In this document: piece by piece, positions 12,638 through 23,487 of the stretch | Layout of the letters: every line of letters begins with the position of its first letter | Numbering within the stretch: the first letter of the stretch is position 1 | DNA from: Micrasema longulum | Lineage: Eukaryota > Arthropoda > Insecta > Trichoptera > Brachycentridae | Direction: 5' to 3' | DNA length: 64,000 bases | Assembly (NCBI GenBank): GCA_022494885.1 | Contig: JAGVSM010002783.1 | Location: forward strand, 1 to 64,000 | Position numbers and translations under genes: made by a program | Notes under the pieces: model-generated | What the model was told of the DNA's origin: nothing | The model's input: the letters and a program-made list of their open reading frames with translations, nothing else | Databases searched by the model: none

Positions 12638-12902
12638 TTGAACTTCCCATTGAAATCGGGGCCCTAATCTTGTCTCGAGGTCGTATTTTTTTGTATTTTA
12701 TTTAAATCCTATTTGTATTTAAACAATATGTTTTTTATAGTATCGTATTTCGTTTTTATTACGAGTGGAATGATGCGGACTGGCTTTTTAAAGTTACGCT
12801 TTTTTTCTTCATTTTTTGCCATTGTATTTAGTAATATATAGAAAACTATAATTTTGGTTGATTTGTAATTATTGTATTTTTTTGTTTTAATAATAAAATA
12901 TA

Positions 12903-13250
12903 AAATAGGGCAATATCACAAACTACGAATACCGATAAAAATATATTAAATGGATTTAGAATAATTAATTGTATTTTCAAAATCAATACGGATATTGTGG
13001 AGAAATGTTTTCATGCATAACTTTAGAAAGTAAATTATAAAAAAATGTCACTAGAAAAACGCGACACGAATTGATAATTGTGACGTCAAGATTCGTGACG
13101 GTGTTCTGTAAAAAAATTAAACGGATAACATGATAACAATGACTGTTTTACGCGGGAATTCTACATTCCAAATAAAAACATATTTTTTACGTTACTAATA
13201 ATAAGCAGCAAAAAACTTTTTTTTTTACTCAACTGTATTTCATATACCCT
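12903..13250 (+). repeat. Repeat family E, copy 1
   Basis: Direct repeat of 47545-47932. Shared blocks are ACGAATACCGATAAAAATA, GATATTGTGGAGAAATGTTT, TGACGTCAAGATTCGTGAC and a final ACTAATAATxAxCAxxAAA. The copies differ by indels, including about 50 bp found only in the 47-kb copy. No coding frame. Confidence 0.8.
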
Positions 13251-13254
13251 AATA

Positions 13255-13770
13255 CTACTACTACTATCATCACGCCATTTCCCCGTAGGGGTAGGCAGAG
13301 AGAATGAACCGCCACACACGTCTATCCTGGATACATTCCTAGCTTCCTCCACAACCATACATCTTGTCACACATGCCCTTCGGATCTGTCTGCTTTTGAC
13401 ATGACCAGAGTTAAGATTTTGGTTTATCTGATCATGCCACGTCTTCCTCGGTCGTCCTCGTCTCACGTTACCGTTCATTTATATATATATATATGTATAT
13501 TTGGACGATATTGGCACATTAAGGCACGATTTTTGTGACAGTTTTAATTAAGATCATTGATTAAAGAAAAAGACGAGGAAGTGTTTGAAATTTGCTTGTT
13601 ACCGCTACCGTTCATTTTTGCCATGTATACTTGTTTTACCATTCTTTCGTCGTCCATTCGTTCCACGTGACCAAATCATGTCAGAAACCCTTTCTTAATC
13701 TTATTAATTATACTTGACTCAGATTTAGACTCTCGCCTGATTTCATCATTCGTAACCCTGTCATACATTA
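13255..13770 (-). mobile_element. LINE C-terminal domain and 3' end, interrupted by a short insertion
   Basis: Reading the minus strand across the 13481-13605 insertion gives one continuous retroelement C-terminus. It begins YDRVTNDEIRRESKSES, continues FGHVERMDDERMVKQVYMAK, then NVRRGRPRKTWHDQINQN and CVTRCMVVEEARNVSRID, with one in-frame stop after KKGFLT. RVTNxEIRR, GHVxRM, RRGRPRKTWxDxI and AxxRxxxRxxV are the usual order after the RT domain of many insect LINEs. The 3' end has a GCCTACCCCTACGGGGAAAT hairpin and a GATGATAGTAGTAGTAG tail. The 105-residue frame at 13161-13478 is the part downstream of the insertion. Confidence 0.88.
13481..13605. mobile_element. 125-bp insertion element with 12-bp target site duplication
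   Basis: It is flanked by perfect copies of TACCGTTCATTT at 13469-13480 and 13606-13617, inside the LINE. Its core (GGACGATATTGGCACATTAA through GACGAGGAAGTG) is nearly identical to 17102-17195. It has no tRNA boxes and no obvious terminal inverted repeats; it begins with a TA microsatellite. A 12-bp duplication suggests LINE-assisted insertion of a very short non-autonomous element. Confidence 0.85.
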
Positions 13771-15379
13771 AAAATGTTTTTTAAAAAGTGATAATTCCCT
13801 ATTGTCATGTGTTTTATTGTGACTAAGTGGACTAAATGAGTCCGCGTTAATAAATAAATAAATAATAATTGACAAAATAATTGTGTTCGAGGTTGATTTT
13901 TTACAGAGGTCAGAAACAATCGACTATTTATTGGCTTAATCGATTAACAGTACTGTAACTGGTAAAGGGGTCAAAGATTTCCATTCGATATCCATTTTCG
14001 TCATCGTCTCGGTTATCCGTGCAAATCGGTGATTTATTTAATGAATTTATGTTCAGTCTACTGTAATAGTGTAATATACGAGTATATGCGGTGGGGTGGA
14101 GCGGGAAAATTTACGATTCTATATCAAGCATCACCACGCTGACGAATAAATTAAACATGTTTAGTGAATTTGCGAGCATAATATAGGAGTCGTAAAATGA
14201 CGATAGTTGAACACAAAATAAAGATATTAATCACACGGAAGGAGACCTTTTAGGATGTCATTAACGGCGCAATCGGAACATAAAAACGTGGTCAAACCGA
14301 GTCACTGACATAACAGCGAAGATCGTTACGTGAACAATAAAAGAGGAGATAAAATATCGCGGTGTAGGCACGAGGCACTTCAGCCACCGATTGTCGTTTG
14401 TGTACCGCCGCTGGCGCTGTGGGATGACGGAACGCTAATTGGGCGCTAGGCCGATACTATCGGCAGAAATGCACCCACGTCCAACGTCGAGAGCATTTTT
14501 TTCCGCCCAGAAGAGAGCCGATGCAAAAATCGAGACAAGAACACACCATTATGTGTGTCAATGTCGGCGGATTTCAATGTTCGTAGTCGACCTCGCACCA
14601 TTTTGCACACATGTGCGGCGTTACGGGTTAGGCAATTTGCGAAACGGCTGAGGACAATAACTCACTAACGGGAAGCGAAATACGATTGCCCTATAATCAA
14701 ATTTAATACAATCTTAAGTGTTTTAGTAATTCTCTAAAACACGTTCACTCGTTGTTTCGTTAAGCTGATAGATAATAGATACATTTCATATCACTTTAAA
14801 AGCGAAGGCTTTCTCGTTAAACTCAAACAACGGCTCGGGGCTTAGCTGATCCGGTTGCGAGGCATTGTTGGGATAATTAATTTATGAACGAACCACTGAA
14901 AAATAACGCGAGTGAAGGCACAAAGAATGCGGAATATCTATATCGGGAGTGACGATCGACTGAAAAGAAAGCACCGGGAATGAAAATTAATTGTCCACCG
15001 GCTAGCGGAGGTAACTGCTCGTTCATACTCGGGCTCTGGGGGAGATATGAAACTAGACGAGGTACCGAGGAATGCTCATGAGATAATTAGTAGGTAGTAA
15101 GTAGGTACTCGAGCATTTCTATAGATTGTAGATTATCATTGCACACGTAGTGACGGATGTGAAAAGCAAATTAAATTTCTTCCGCATTGACAGTGCAAGA
15201 TTAATGCGTAGTAGTGATATTTTCTAATAGGCGTTCTGTTCTCATAACTCATAATACTGCACGTACTTGAATGACCATTTGTTTAAAATATAAATTGCTG
15301 GAGAGATTGGAATCTAAAAAGATGGAAAAAATATTGTTTAATTTGGTAATGTATCCAAAATAAAACAAGTTTATTGGAT
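13771..15379. other. No gene recognised; moderately GC-rich 14340-15060
   Basis: 14340-15060 is noticeably less AT-rich and has many CpG dinucleotides. The 70-residue frame at 14439-14651 matches nothing I know. It could be a distal promoter, enhancer or old repeat; nothing in the sequence decides between these. Confidence 0.35.
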
Positions 15380-15480
15380 TGTAATTCTACTTTATTTTTT
15401 ATAAAATATACAAAGGTTATATTGTGACGCGTTTCGTCTTGTTAGGACATTTTCAAACAAACTAACTTAAATATTTACAA
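15380..15480 (-). repeat. Possible terminus of a second Penelope-type element
   Basis: The minus strand contains TGAAAATGTCCTAACAAGAC followed directly by GAAACGCGTCAC. A short hairpin (GTC...GAC) followed by GAAACGCGTC resembles the hammerhead-type motif of Penelope-like pseudo-LTRs. No RT or GIY-YIG remnant is recognisable next to it, so the call is tentative. Confidence 0.4.
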
Positions 15481-16635
15481 AGTTTCCTTATATGCTAAAA
15501 ATAATTGCTATTTTATGTTTGTGGATTTCTATGCAAGCCAAAATAAGTAGAGTGATTAAAATTCAATTAGGGTATACTGAGTATATTAGAGGAATATTTT
15601 GGTTATATTGGGGAAAAACCTTCCATTATTTAAAAACATTATGACTTTGAAATTAATGTAATAATTATAAAAATATTGATTTCATTTATACAGGTTTATT
15701 TTGAAAATTATTGTTGAAATTCTACATTGGTGTTTTACACAGGTTTCATTCAAGTTTAATGTTACCAAATTAAATATGGAATTCTACCAATTGTCTACAT
15801 ACATAAATAAAATATTGTTTATTAAAAATATTTGTCGTATACATATATTGAAAAATATTTTTTATTCGGTGTGCACTAAAGGAATTACTTGAATTTTTTG
15901 GTATTTTCAATGATATTTGTTGAATTATTTCTAAACAATGGGTCTCAAACTGAAAATTAACTGACATAAATAATTTCAAATGCGTTATTATCTTACATGT
16001 TTATTCAAACAAATTTATTTAATTTTACTATTGTATGTTTAAAATTTGCCTTCCATATAATTTTTAATGGAATTCGTTTTAAAACAAACAAACTAGTCAG
16101 AAGCTAGCTGTCAAAGTTGAAAACTAACTTTTCTATGTAATGCTGATTACCGACGTACACAAAAAAAAATGAGACGTACTTGGGGGTTCCAATTATTTAA
16201 AATAAACTCAACGGTTTTGAATTTCGGTACGCAGAAGGGGTAAAAAAAATCTTAAAATTCGTGTATATTTGAACAAACACCCCGGGCTAAAAGGATTCAA
16301 AATTCTAATGGTTCCATACATATTTATTTTCTTACAAAAAATGTGTAAACCACATAACTGAAAGTTACTTCGACGGGTTTCAAGGCTACTACTACCTCAC
16401 TAGTTAGTATTACACTTAGAAGTACACAGGTGGATTGTACAAAATTATAAACAAAAAAATGGGAAATGAAAATGTTTTTCAGATTTTAAAAATAGTTATT
16501 TTTGTTTTTGCCAAAAAAAACCCTTTTGTACGTGGAATTAGATTGTATTGATGAAACATACATGGACAACTAAAGCGTTTCTTTACTTCATGTTTGTTTT
16601 TGTAAATTTACTGATAATTTTAAGTTGCCAGAATT
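15481..16635. other. AT-rich stretch, nothing recognised
   Basis: The frames at 15701-15892 (+) and 15770-15979 (-) overlap each other and are low-complexity. No repeat partner elsewhere in the window was found. Confidence 0.4.
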
Positions 16636-17045
16636 TCACTCGTCCATGCGCTTTGTAGCTGCAAGACGATTAGTAATCTAGCTTCAATAGGTAAATGGTA
16701 TCATCTATCAAATATCCAAATTTAGTAAATGAGGTCTAGAATTCCAACCGTCCATGCGCTCAGTAGCTGCAAGACTTGTAATCTAACTTCTATTTTTATA
16801 AATTTGTTTTTTTTTTTTAAATATCACTAAATCTCTAAACTTTATTGTCAAATAAAAAATGTAAATAGGGACTAGATTTCTTACTGTTTATGCGCTATGT
16901 AGCAGCAAGACGTTATGTAATCTAGCTCCTATATATCGTAATTGGAGACGAAGAACAAGAATCCCAACCGTCCATGCGCTCTGTAGCTGCAAGACGTGGT
17001 GGGATATTTATTTACTGTACAGCGCCCTTGAGGTGATTTTTACAA
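16636..17045 (+). repeat. Degenerate tandem motif array, four copies, with a retroelement-like tail
   Basis: Four copies of a roughly 40-nt motif (consensus CGTCCATGCGCTCTGTAGCT, then GCAAGACGT and GTAATCTAGCTTCTAT) start near 16641, 16749, 16885 and 16969. Copies 1, 2 and 4 are closest. After the last copy comes a segment (CAGCGCCCTTGAGGTGATTT, then GGCGCTATATAAATTATCCA) that resembles 49529-49580. The array could be the 3' region of a retroelement carrying internal repeats. Confidence 0.7.
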
Positions 17046-17076
17046 AAACGGCGCTATATAAATTATCCAAATATAT

Positions 17077-17204
17077 ATAAATATATATGTGTATTAAAAT
17101 TTGGACGATATTGGCACATTAAGGCACGATTTTTGTGACAGTTTTAATTAAGATCATTGATTAAAGAAAAAGACGAGAAAGTGTTTGAAATTTGTTTCTT
17201 TACT
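17077..17204. mobile_element. Second copy of the 125-bp insertion element
   Basis: 17102-17195 is almost identical to the element in the LINE at 13.5 kb: GGACGATATTGGCACATTAA, then GGCACGATTTTTGTGACAG and TTAAAGAAAAAGACGAGAAA. As in copy 1, a TA-rich run precedes it. No clear target duplication is visible. Confidence 0.8.
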
Positions 17205-18326
17205 TGACTTTTTTTCGATGCGAAAAGACTATCTATGATTTCAATTAATTACTTCGTTCTTATACGCATATTAAAGTTATTCAATTTGTCCTGGTTTAAG
17301 AACTCTGCGAAGAAGTGTAACGGAAACATAAACAACAAACTATCAATTATTATTACCAATTGGATTTAGCTGTTTGGATTTTCCTCAAATATATGAAATG
17401 GGATCTTTTAACAGGTGGATTTAATATCCGTAGCAAATCAGAGATATTCTTCTAACAAAGTTTTGTCCGCTCGAGAGATCTTAACGCGAACAGTAAAAGT
17501 TTTACACGTTATAATATGCATCGGTGTTGGAACCGTTAGAAGATTGCACATTTCTCTCATTAAGGAATGCCGCAGCAGTGAGCGATATTATATTTACCTA
17601 TTTGAAAAATGAGTTTTATTCTGATTCAGTATAAAATATAAATAACCCTATAGAATCCGGGTCAATGTATTCTTCATTCAATATTACTCGTATGATATTG
17701 AAATGAAAGTGTATAAAAATAATTTATACGTTTTCCTTCATAATTTAACCTTAATATGTATAAATTTGGGGAAATGTATCGTAGATAAAGATCACTTGAA
17801 GGAAAAGTAATTTAGATTATGGGAGAAAAATGTAGATTAATAACAAAATCAATCGTTTTACAAAATACCATATCCATTTTAGTTAATTGGAACAAAGCTG
17901 CAAAAGACCGTTTATCAACGTATTTCTAAAACGTAGCTTTTTTAAATTTGTTAATAACGATTATTTCCAACTATACATACGTAAAAAAAACAAAGAAATT
18001 TGTTAAGTTCACATACATATATTGCTGTATTAGTTTTAAAGGGCGAGAAGTGTGCTGTTTATATTTTGCAGGATATCAAATGTTAAGAAGATATACGGTG
18101 ACGGAGAAATTTTATGCATAGGTATTTGAACATAGTTTGATGTTTTTTGTTGGTATTTCTGGATAAAACTCCATAGTTCATGATGATGATAAAAAATTTA
18201 TTTTTTTATTTTTTTATTTAATAGCATAATTATACATTTTTACAATTTGAAAAAAATTTCACTTGTTATATTTTTACTAAAACTAAAATCCCACCAAGCC
18301 ACTTTTTGTAGCTTGTTGGTGAAAAA
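17205..18326. other. AT-rich stretch; possible LINE 3' UTR at its right end
   Basis: No gene. 18188-18300 begins with GATGATGAT and T-rich runs in the pattern of a minus-strand LINE 3' tail, but no coding remnant follows. Confidence 0.35.
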
Positions 18327-18542
18327 TAAACTTGTCAATGAAACTTCTTGATTTAGTTTTACTTTTTTTTTTTTGACCAACGAGCGCTTTCGCCTAAGTA
18401 GGCATCTTCAAGACTGGTGAATTGTTTACAACGTTTACAGTTTTTATACTATTCTTAACATATTTTAGAGATAAGATCAAATAATTATTTTAACAGGGGA
18501 TATTAAACTAAACCAAGAAGTTTCATTGATAAGTTTGTTTAT
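18327..18542 (+). mobile_element. Non-autonomous Penelope-derived mini-element (about 215 bp)
   Basis: The ends are inverted repeats of about 36 bp with few mismatches: left TGTCAATGAAACTTCTTGAT, right ACCAAGAAGTTTCATTGATA. Between them is the pseudo-LTR sequence of the 0.2-2.4 kb Penelope-like element, starting GACCAACGAGCGCTTTCGCC and ending AGATAAGATCAAATAATTA. No coding sequence remains. It looks like a solo, terminally inverted derivative. Confidence 0.75.
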
Positions 18543-20552
18543 AATTTTATCATAATCATTGAACATAGTTTGTCACTCTTTCGCAGATGTCTCCACAACA
18601 TTGTGTGAAAAAAAACAACTGCACGTCGGACTGACCTACCTAACTACCTTTCCAATATTTAAAATTATTTATCACATTTGTTTACAGTACGTCCAAAGAC
18701 GGCAGATAAAACTAGGTGCTTTTATGGGTTTTTGGATGGTCCTAGCTCCCATAAGAAACAATTTATCTAAAAAGCAAAAAAAAAATAAACAATTTGTTTA
18801 GACACGCCAATAGACGAGTATATAGTGTTTATAAAAACGCTTGTTTAGTGCCATAATCCAGGGAGAAAAAAAACGAAAATACGCTTGTATGAAGAAAAGT
18901 CAAACCGCGTTTCAGCTGAACTATAATAGGCTGCTTTATCGACTATTTGATTATTGTAATTTTTATACAACAGGCCAAAAGGCCCAATTATCCTAGTGAA
19001 ATTGATTAAAATTATACTTTGGTTGTAGTGATTTCACGGTGGGATAAAATTACCTACGTCAAATGAATTAAATAACTTTTTGAGGGAATTTATGTAGGTT
19101 ATCTGAGTGAATTAAGAATTTATTAGGGGAAAAATACTGTTAACTGGGATTATCGTATAATGCGAAATCGATGTTGACGTTAATTCAAATAAATATCGCA
19201 ATTTTCCATCAATTGTGCAGGATTTCGAATTCAGTCGCAAACTACGACACAATTTTCCTCGACACAACCTAAATATTTTGTCGTTATATTATTACGTAGT
19301 TAGTCATGCGATTAATAACCTATTTTTAACCCTCCTGTCCCGCCGGTGTGTAGCTAGTACACATTGCATCTAATAACTTTAATATCTCCATAAATATAAT
19401 AAATACTGGGTTAAAATTTTCGGTATTCCTGCGTTATACATTTACGTAATGGTTTATTATTTTTTGGGCGTCGCATGTTAAGGCGTATGAAGTAAAATAG
19501 TACCGAATATACGATTGTCTCACACTCTCTACGTCTCACTCTCGGTACTACGGGTATAATCGGGAGCGAGATATATTTGTACGCGTCACACACGCGAATC
19601 GCAAAGCTGCCAGTACTTCAGTACAGTACGCCAGTAGGTCCACAGTAGCTGTCCGTGAATCTCTCGATCTCGCTACGAGCGTGAGCAAATAGTTTTTTTA
19701 ACGTTTTTAGCAATTAGATTAAAAATATTACAGCTTTTGACTTCAACTATAAACAATTTAAGCAATTGCCTATGAATATTTCATTTTTCCGGTTAAAAAT
19801 CGCTAATTTTCGCATGTGTATCGACTACATAGCACCGTAAAGCGAGGATGTTTTTGGCACAGTAAAGGAAGGGTTAAAAAAAAATAGCGGTGAATTGGTG
19901 GTTTGCTTTAGTTACAGAAAAGTATATTTCACGTATAAAATTTCGTTTCAAGAAAAAACCTGAAAATTGTTACATTTTTATACTTGTAGGTACAAAAAAA
20001 AATATTTAAAAAGCAGAGCTAGTTTAAAACACTATAGTGCTGAATAAGAGTATCAGATGTTGTTGGCAGAATGTTTTGGATCGTAGTAACATTAAAATCA
20101 GATGAAACTAGAGTCTAGACCTTCGACTGATGAAGTGGAAGAGTATGACAGTGGAACTGGCAAACCCTATTAGTGGCGAGAGATGATATCGAGATATCCT
20201 TACGGATACTACCATACGACATGCGATATTAAGAATTGAGTAAACTTGACCAAGGAACAACCTTGATCCTAATGTGGCTACCCAAAATTCGAACACGGAG
20301 CATTATCTGTATTGTAGTAACGTAATACATAATTGATTTCACTTTCCAACGGGGCTAGAGCGGCAGAGGCGGTGGGCGGCATTCCGGCATTACATTACAA
20401 TATTTGACACTGAGACAGAGCAACACTCACAGACTGGTCCAGTAATGAGAATACGCCTCCGCCTACCGCGCACAGGACAGGTACATACTGTGCACAGTAC
20501 AAAGATCATATCGCCAGCTAATAGAAGGGTTTTAACGACATGACAGATCTTT
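18543..20552. other. About 2 kb with no gene; small SINE fragment at 18970-18998
   Basis: ACAACAGGCCAAAAGGCCCA (18968-18987) matches the 3' part of the SINE at 28.3 kb. 19480-19690 and 20100-20300 are less AT-rich and contain many CpGs, but no frame, repeat partner or RNA fold was recognised. Short frames here are not supported. Confidence 0.4.
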
Positions 20553-21062
20553 AAGGCTGTAGTCGGGAAAAACGAACGCAAAATTAGGAAATCATACGAT
20601 TTTGCCATTTTAAAATAAATGTTTTTTTTAATCGGGCAAAAATAAAAAAACAAAAACACATAAATTAGATAAAAACAATATGTTTTAAAGGTATTTCCGT
20701 TAAAAAATATAATTAAAAGTTTTATGTAACTATAATATAATTACTTTTAGACCGGCAGATTACGCCATTTCAAATTTAGACATAACTTAGGTAATTTTTT
20801 GTTTTAAAAAAAATACAAGCATTTTAAATCATATACATTTTTGTGACATTTTCCTTTATTTATACTTAATGCCTTCGGTAATACTTTAAAAAATATATAT
20901 ATATTGAAATACTTTAGTGGAAGCCCTTTTATATAGAATTGTATTCTCTTTTTTTGAAAAAAATAAGATAATTCTGGTTGTAATATTTAATTTAAAACAA
21001 TATCTTATTGACTTTTTCGTGACCTTCAGACCAGCCTTTTCGAAAGCAATTAGGGCTGTACT
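20553..21062 (+). repeat. Repeat family D, copy 1
   Basis: Inverted copy of 35504-36104, with a third partial copy at 36228-36384. It starts TTAAGGCTGTAGTCGGGAAA and contains CATACGATTTTGCCATTTTA, a central AT-rich part and TAATTCTGGTTGTAATATTT. It ends in an imperfect hairpin made by GACCTTCAGACCAGCC and GGGCTGTACTGAAGGTC. AAGGCTG-type ends in inverted orientation suggest a DNA-transposon derivative of about 500 bp. The 71- and 65-residue frames inside it are not genes. Confidence 0.8.
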
Positions 21063-21229
21063 GAAGGTCAGTCTAAAAGTCACAGACCTGTATTCCTCGA
21101 CCGCCTGGACGCGGAAAAAAGGCGATTTTTAAAAAGATAACGTGAAAATAAAGTTAATTATTTGCAGGTTTTACGTCCTATCAAGTTTTTTGTTTAAATA
21201 ATTGAATTTTTTAAATTAAAATAAATATT

Positions 21230-21396
21230 TGCGTTCTTATGATTTACCCAAATATTTGATTTTGAGGGCCATTTTCAACGAGTTGTTAATAACTCACTAT
21301 AAGACAATGGGAATCAAGTTGGGGTAGAGTGTGATTCGAACCACGGACCCTTGAGCCGTGAGTCCGAGACACTAGCCACGGAATCACAACTTGACT
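21230..21396 (-). mobile_element. SINE C, copy 1 (tRNA-derived)
   Basis: The minus strand begins with a tRNA-like head, CCGTGGCTAGTGTCTCGGAC, with B-box region GTGGTTCGAATCACACTCTA, then CCCCAACTTGATTCCC. It ends with TTTGGGTAAATCATAAGAAC GCAAA. The same order is found at 28.5 kb and 50.3 kb. Confidence 0.85.
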
Positions 21397-21401
21397 TTTT
21401 A

Positions 21402-21495
21402 TATTTATTTATACAATGTAAAAGAATTGTATATTTATATATAAAATGTAAAAGAATTTTATATTTATCTATACAATGCAAAAGAATTTTATATT
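21402..21495. repeat. 30-bp minisatellite, three copies
   Basis: Three successive 30-bp units with consensus TATATTTATxTATACAATGT plus AAAAGAATTT, differing by a few bases. Read on the minus strand they give a repeating YKILLHCIDK-like decapeptide, which is a by-product of the repeat. Confidence 0.8.
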
Positions 21496-21540
21496 CCGTA
21501 GTAAGCGAGATAAAGTAAACCATTTTGACGAAAACAAGTA

Positions 21541-21857
21541 CAGTAGGGCCTCGCTAATCCGGACCCCGGCTAATCCGGAAGTATGGGGTGGGGGCATTCG
21601 AGGGGTGGGGGCATTCGAGGGGTGGGCATTTCACCTGCGCCGAGCGCCGGGCTTCATTTCAAACGCGTAGCCTTCCTACATGTTTTTTGTCAACTACTGT
21701 TAATATTGTCGAGGTTGTCTTTTGATAATTGAAGAAATTACTAAATTTAGACATGTATGTTTCATTACCATTAAAGTATTGAAGACCACAATCCGGACGC
21801 CTTGGTAATCCGCCAACGTCGTGTTTTTTGCCTGTCCGGATTGTCGAGGCCCTACTG
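21541..21857. mobile_element. pogo/Tigger-type MITE (317 bp) with TA target duplication
   Basis: Terminal inverted repeats CAGTAGGGCCTCGCTAATCC and GGATTGTCGAGGCCCTACTG, flanked by TA on both sides (21539-21540 and 21858-21859). CAGTAG...CTCGnTAATCCGGA is the typical terminus of pogo/Tigger elements, which insert at TA. Inside is a short tandem duplication of GGGGTGGGGGCATTCGAG. No transposase frame remains. Confidence 0.92.
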
Positions 21858-22259
21858 TATTTTAATATAAATCATTTTTAACTTCACGCTTTTCGGTGCA
21901 ATTGACCCTACATAAAAGGCAGGTAGTAAAAAATGCTGGAATATTTTGTGGCATTTAAAAATATATTTCATAATGTAAAATTATTATTCAATAATAAAAT
22001 TGAGAAACCAAAGGTAGACACGTTCTTATACTTTCGATAAATCGTCGGCAGCATAAAGTAATCTGATGCCCACGTTATATTGTATGCATGGCATTTTGAA
22101 ATTATTGATACAGGTAAAAATAAATTTCGTTGTAAAGCTGACTAGATAAAGTTACTTTTGTTTATTACAGAGGCATGAATACACAAAGACAAAATTTAAC
22201 GTGCGAGTACAATTCCATGTATTTCACAAAAGTATTTTAATTTTAACGAAATCCCGATT

Positions 22260-22800
22260 ATTCAACCCCAGTACTCCTATATGGGTGCGAATCTTGGCAC
22301 CGTACTAAAGTTAAAAACACTAAAATTCCGAGTTTTTAAAGTAAGTACTTAAGAAGAATATTAGGTATAAGGGGTTCGATTTTATAACTAACATTGAAGT
22401 CCGAGAACGAAAGCAACAGCCTCCTATAACGACCGTCTTGAGGATGCGCCGGTGGACCTGGCTTGGACACGTGCTGCGCATGCCGCAAGAGAACCTTAAC
22501 CCAAGTTGCCTCTTCTTTAAACCAGCGGGGTCACGCCGTCCTGGAAGGCCGACGAAGAAGATCTTTCGACTTTATTCGGCGGAACTAAGGGGCGCTGGAT
22601 TGACGTGGGAAGAGGCGAAAATCCAGGAGGCAACTGGTGATGTCCACATGCTCCGCTTAGGAGAAATGAAAGATGATGTGGAAAAAAGAAAGAAGAATTT
22701 TGAAGAGGTGTAGGTTATCCGTATTTATACTGTTATAAGTGGCATTATATCCACTCTGCCTACCCCTACGAGGAAACGGCGTGATAATTTGTCAGTTTTT
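22260..22800 (+). mobile_element. LINE C-terminal domain and 3' end
   Basis: After PVLLYGCESW (from about 22270) and RRILGIRG, the frame 22438-22713 reads RRWTWLGHVLRMPQENLNP, then SRRPGRPTKKIFRL and LTWEEAKIQEATGDV. LLYGCExW, RWxWLGHVLRM, GRPxxxW/F and WEEA are successive landmarks of the C-terminal region of many insect LINE polyproteins. The 3' UTR carries CTGCCTACCCCTACGAGGAA, similar to the 13.25-kb element. Frames are broken upstream, so it is a 5'-truncated, decayed copy. Confidence 0.88.
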
Positions 22801-22864
22801 TGTTGTTTTAAATAGATTAAACACAAATGAAAATATTTACATTATAAGAGTGTTACTACACCAA

Positions 22865-23076
22865 TGAGGAACTTCAGCCCTACGGAAAATTGGATACAAT
22901 AAATGTTTTTTTGCGCGCGGTAAAAATTGGAGCATTATTAAAATTAATGAAAACACACTCGGAATTATTTCGGAAATACAAAACTTTGAAAAATCATAGC
23001 GCTGATAATGCGATACATATTTTTTTTTTTATAAAAAAATTACTTAATAAATAAAAAAAGCCACTGAACTTCCTAA
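22865..23076 (+). mobile_element. MITE A, copy 2 (internally deleted, 212 bp)
   Basis: Begins TGAGGAACTTCAGCCCTACG and ends CTGAACTTCCTAA. The middle third of the family is missing; the deletion joins the GCGCGCGGTAAAAATTGGAG part to the ACACTCGGAATTATTTCGGA part. Confidence 0.82.
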
Positions 23077-23487
23077 TTGACCGATCGTCGATCGATGATG
23101 AAAGAGATCAGTCAACGTCGATTGACAGTTCCTAATACACCAAATTGATATGCAAAGTTACCACACCGATTGGTGCGGTAACACCCTAAGACACGCAAAC
23201 TAAATGTACAATAATCATATTACGTTGTTTATTTAAAACAGTAAAATATAATTCGGATTATTAACATAGCGCCATTTTTGTGAAAGTTACCTCAAGATCG
23301 CTATCCATACTATTAATTCATTTGAAATAACAAGATTCGCTGGTAGTGAAAAAAAAATTAAGGAAAAATTTTGTAGTAATCTCACAGCTGGTGTGGGGTG
23401 GGATAATGGATCTTATCGCGGGGATAGAGAAAATATAAATTTAGTGATTTCTATTTTTAGCATGCAAATATAATCATATACTGTGCT

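Larger units (their letters stand above)
12105..13255. repeat. Composite repeat, copy 1 (fold-back unit plus family E, with MITE A nested inside)
   Basis: The left part (12105-12279) shares GTCTATAAAGTAAAAT and AATTGAACATGTTTTAA with the units at 46.9-47.5 kb. The right part resumes at 12643 with GAACTTCCCATTGAAATCGG, matching the mirrored edge of the same units. MITE A at 12280-12637 therefore sits inside an older element. From 12903 onward the sequence is family E, collinear with 47545-47932. Confidence 0.7.

Noticed and set aside
22438..22713. Intact 91-residue host gene
   Set aside because: LGHVLRMP and GRPTKK with WEEA identify it as the tail of a LINE polyprotein whose upstream frame is broken.
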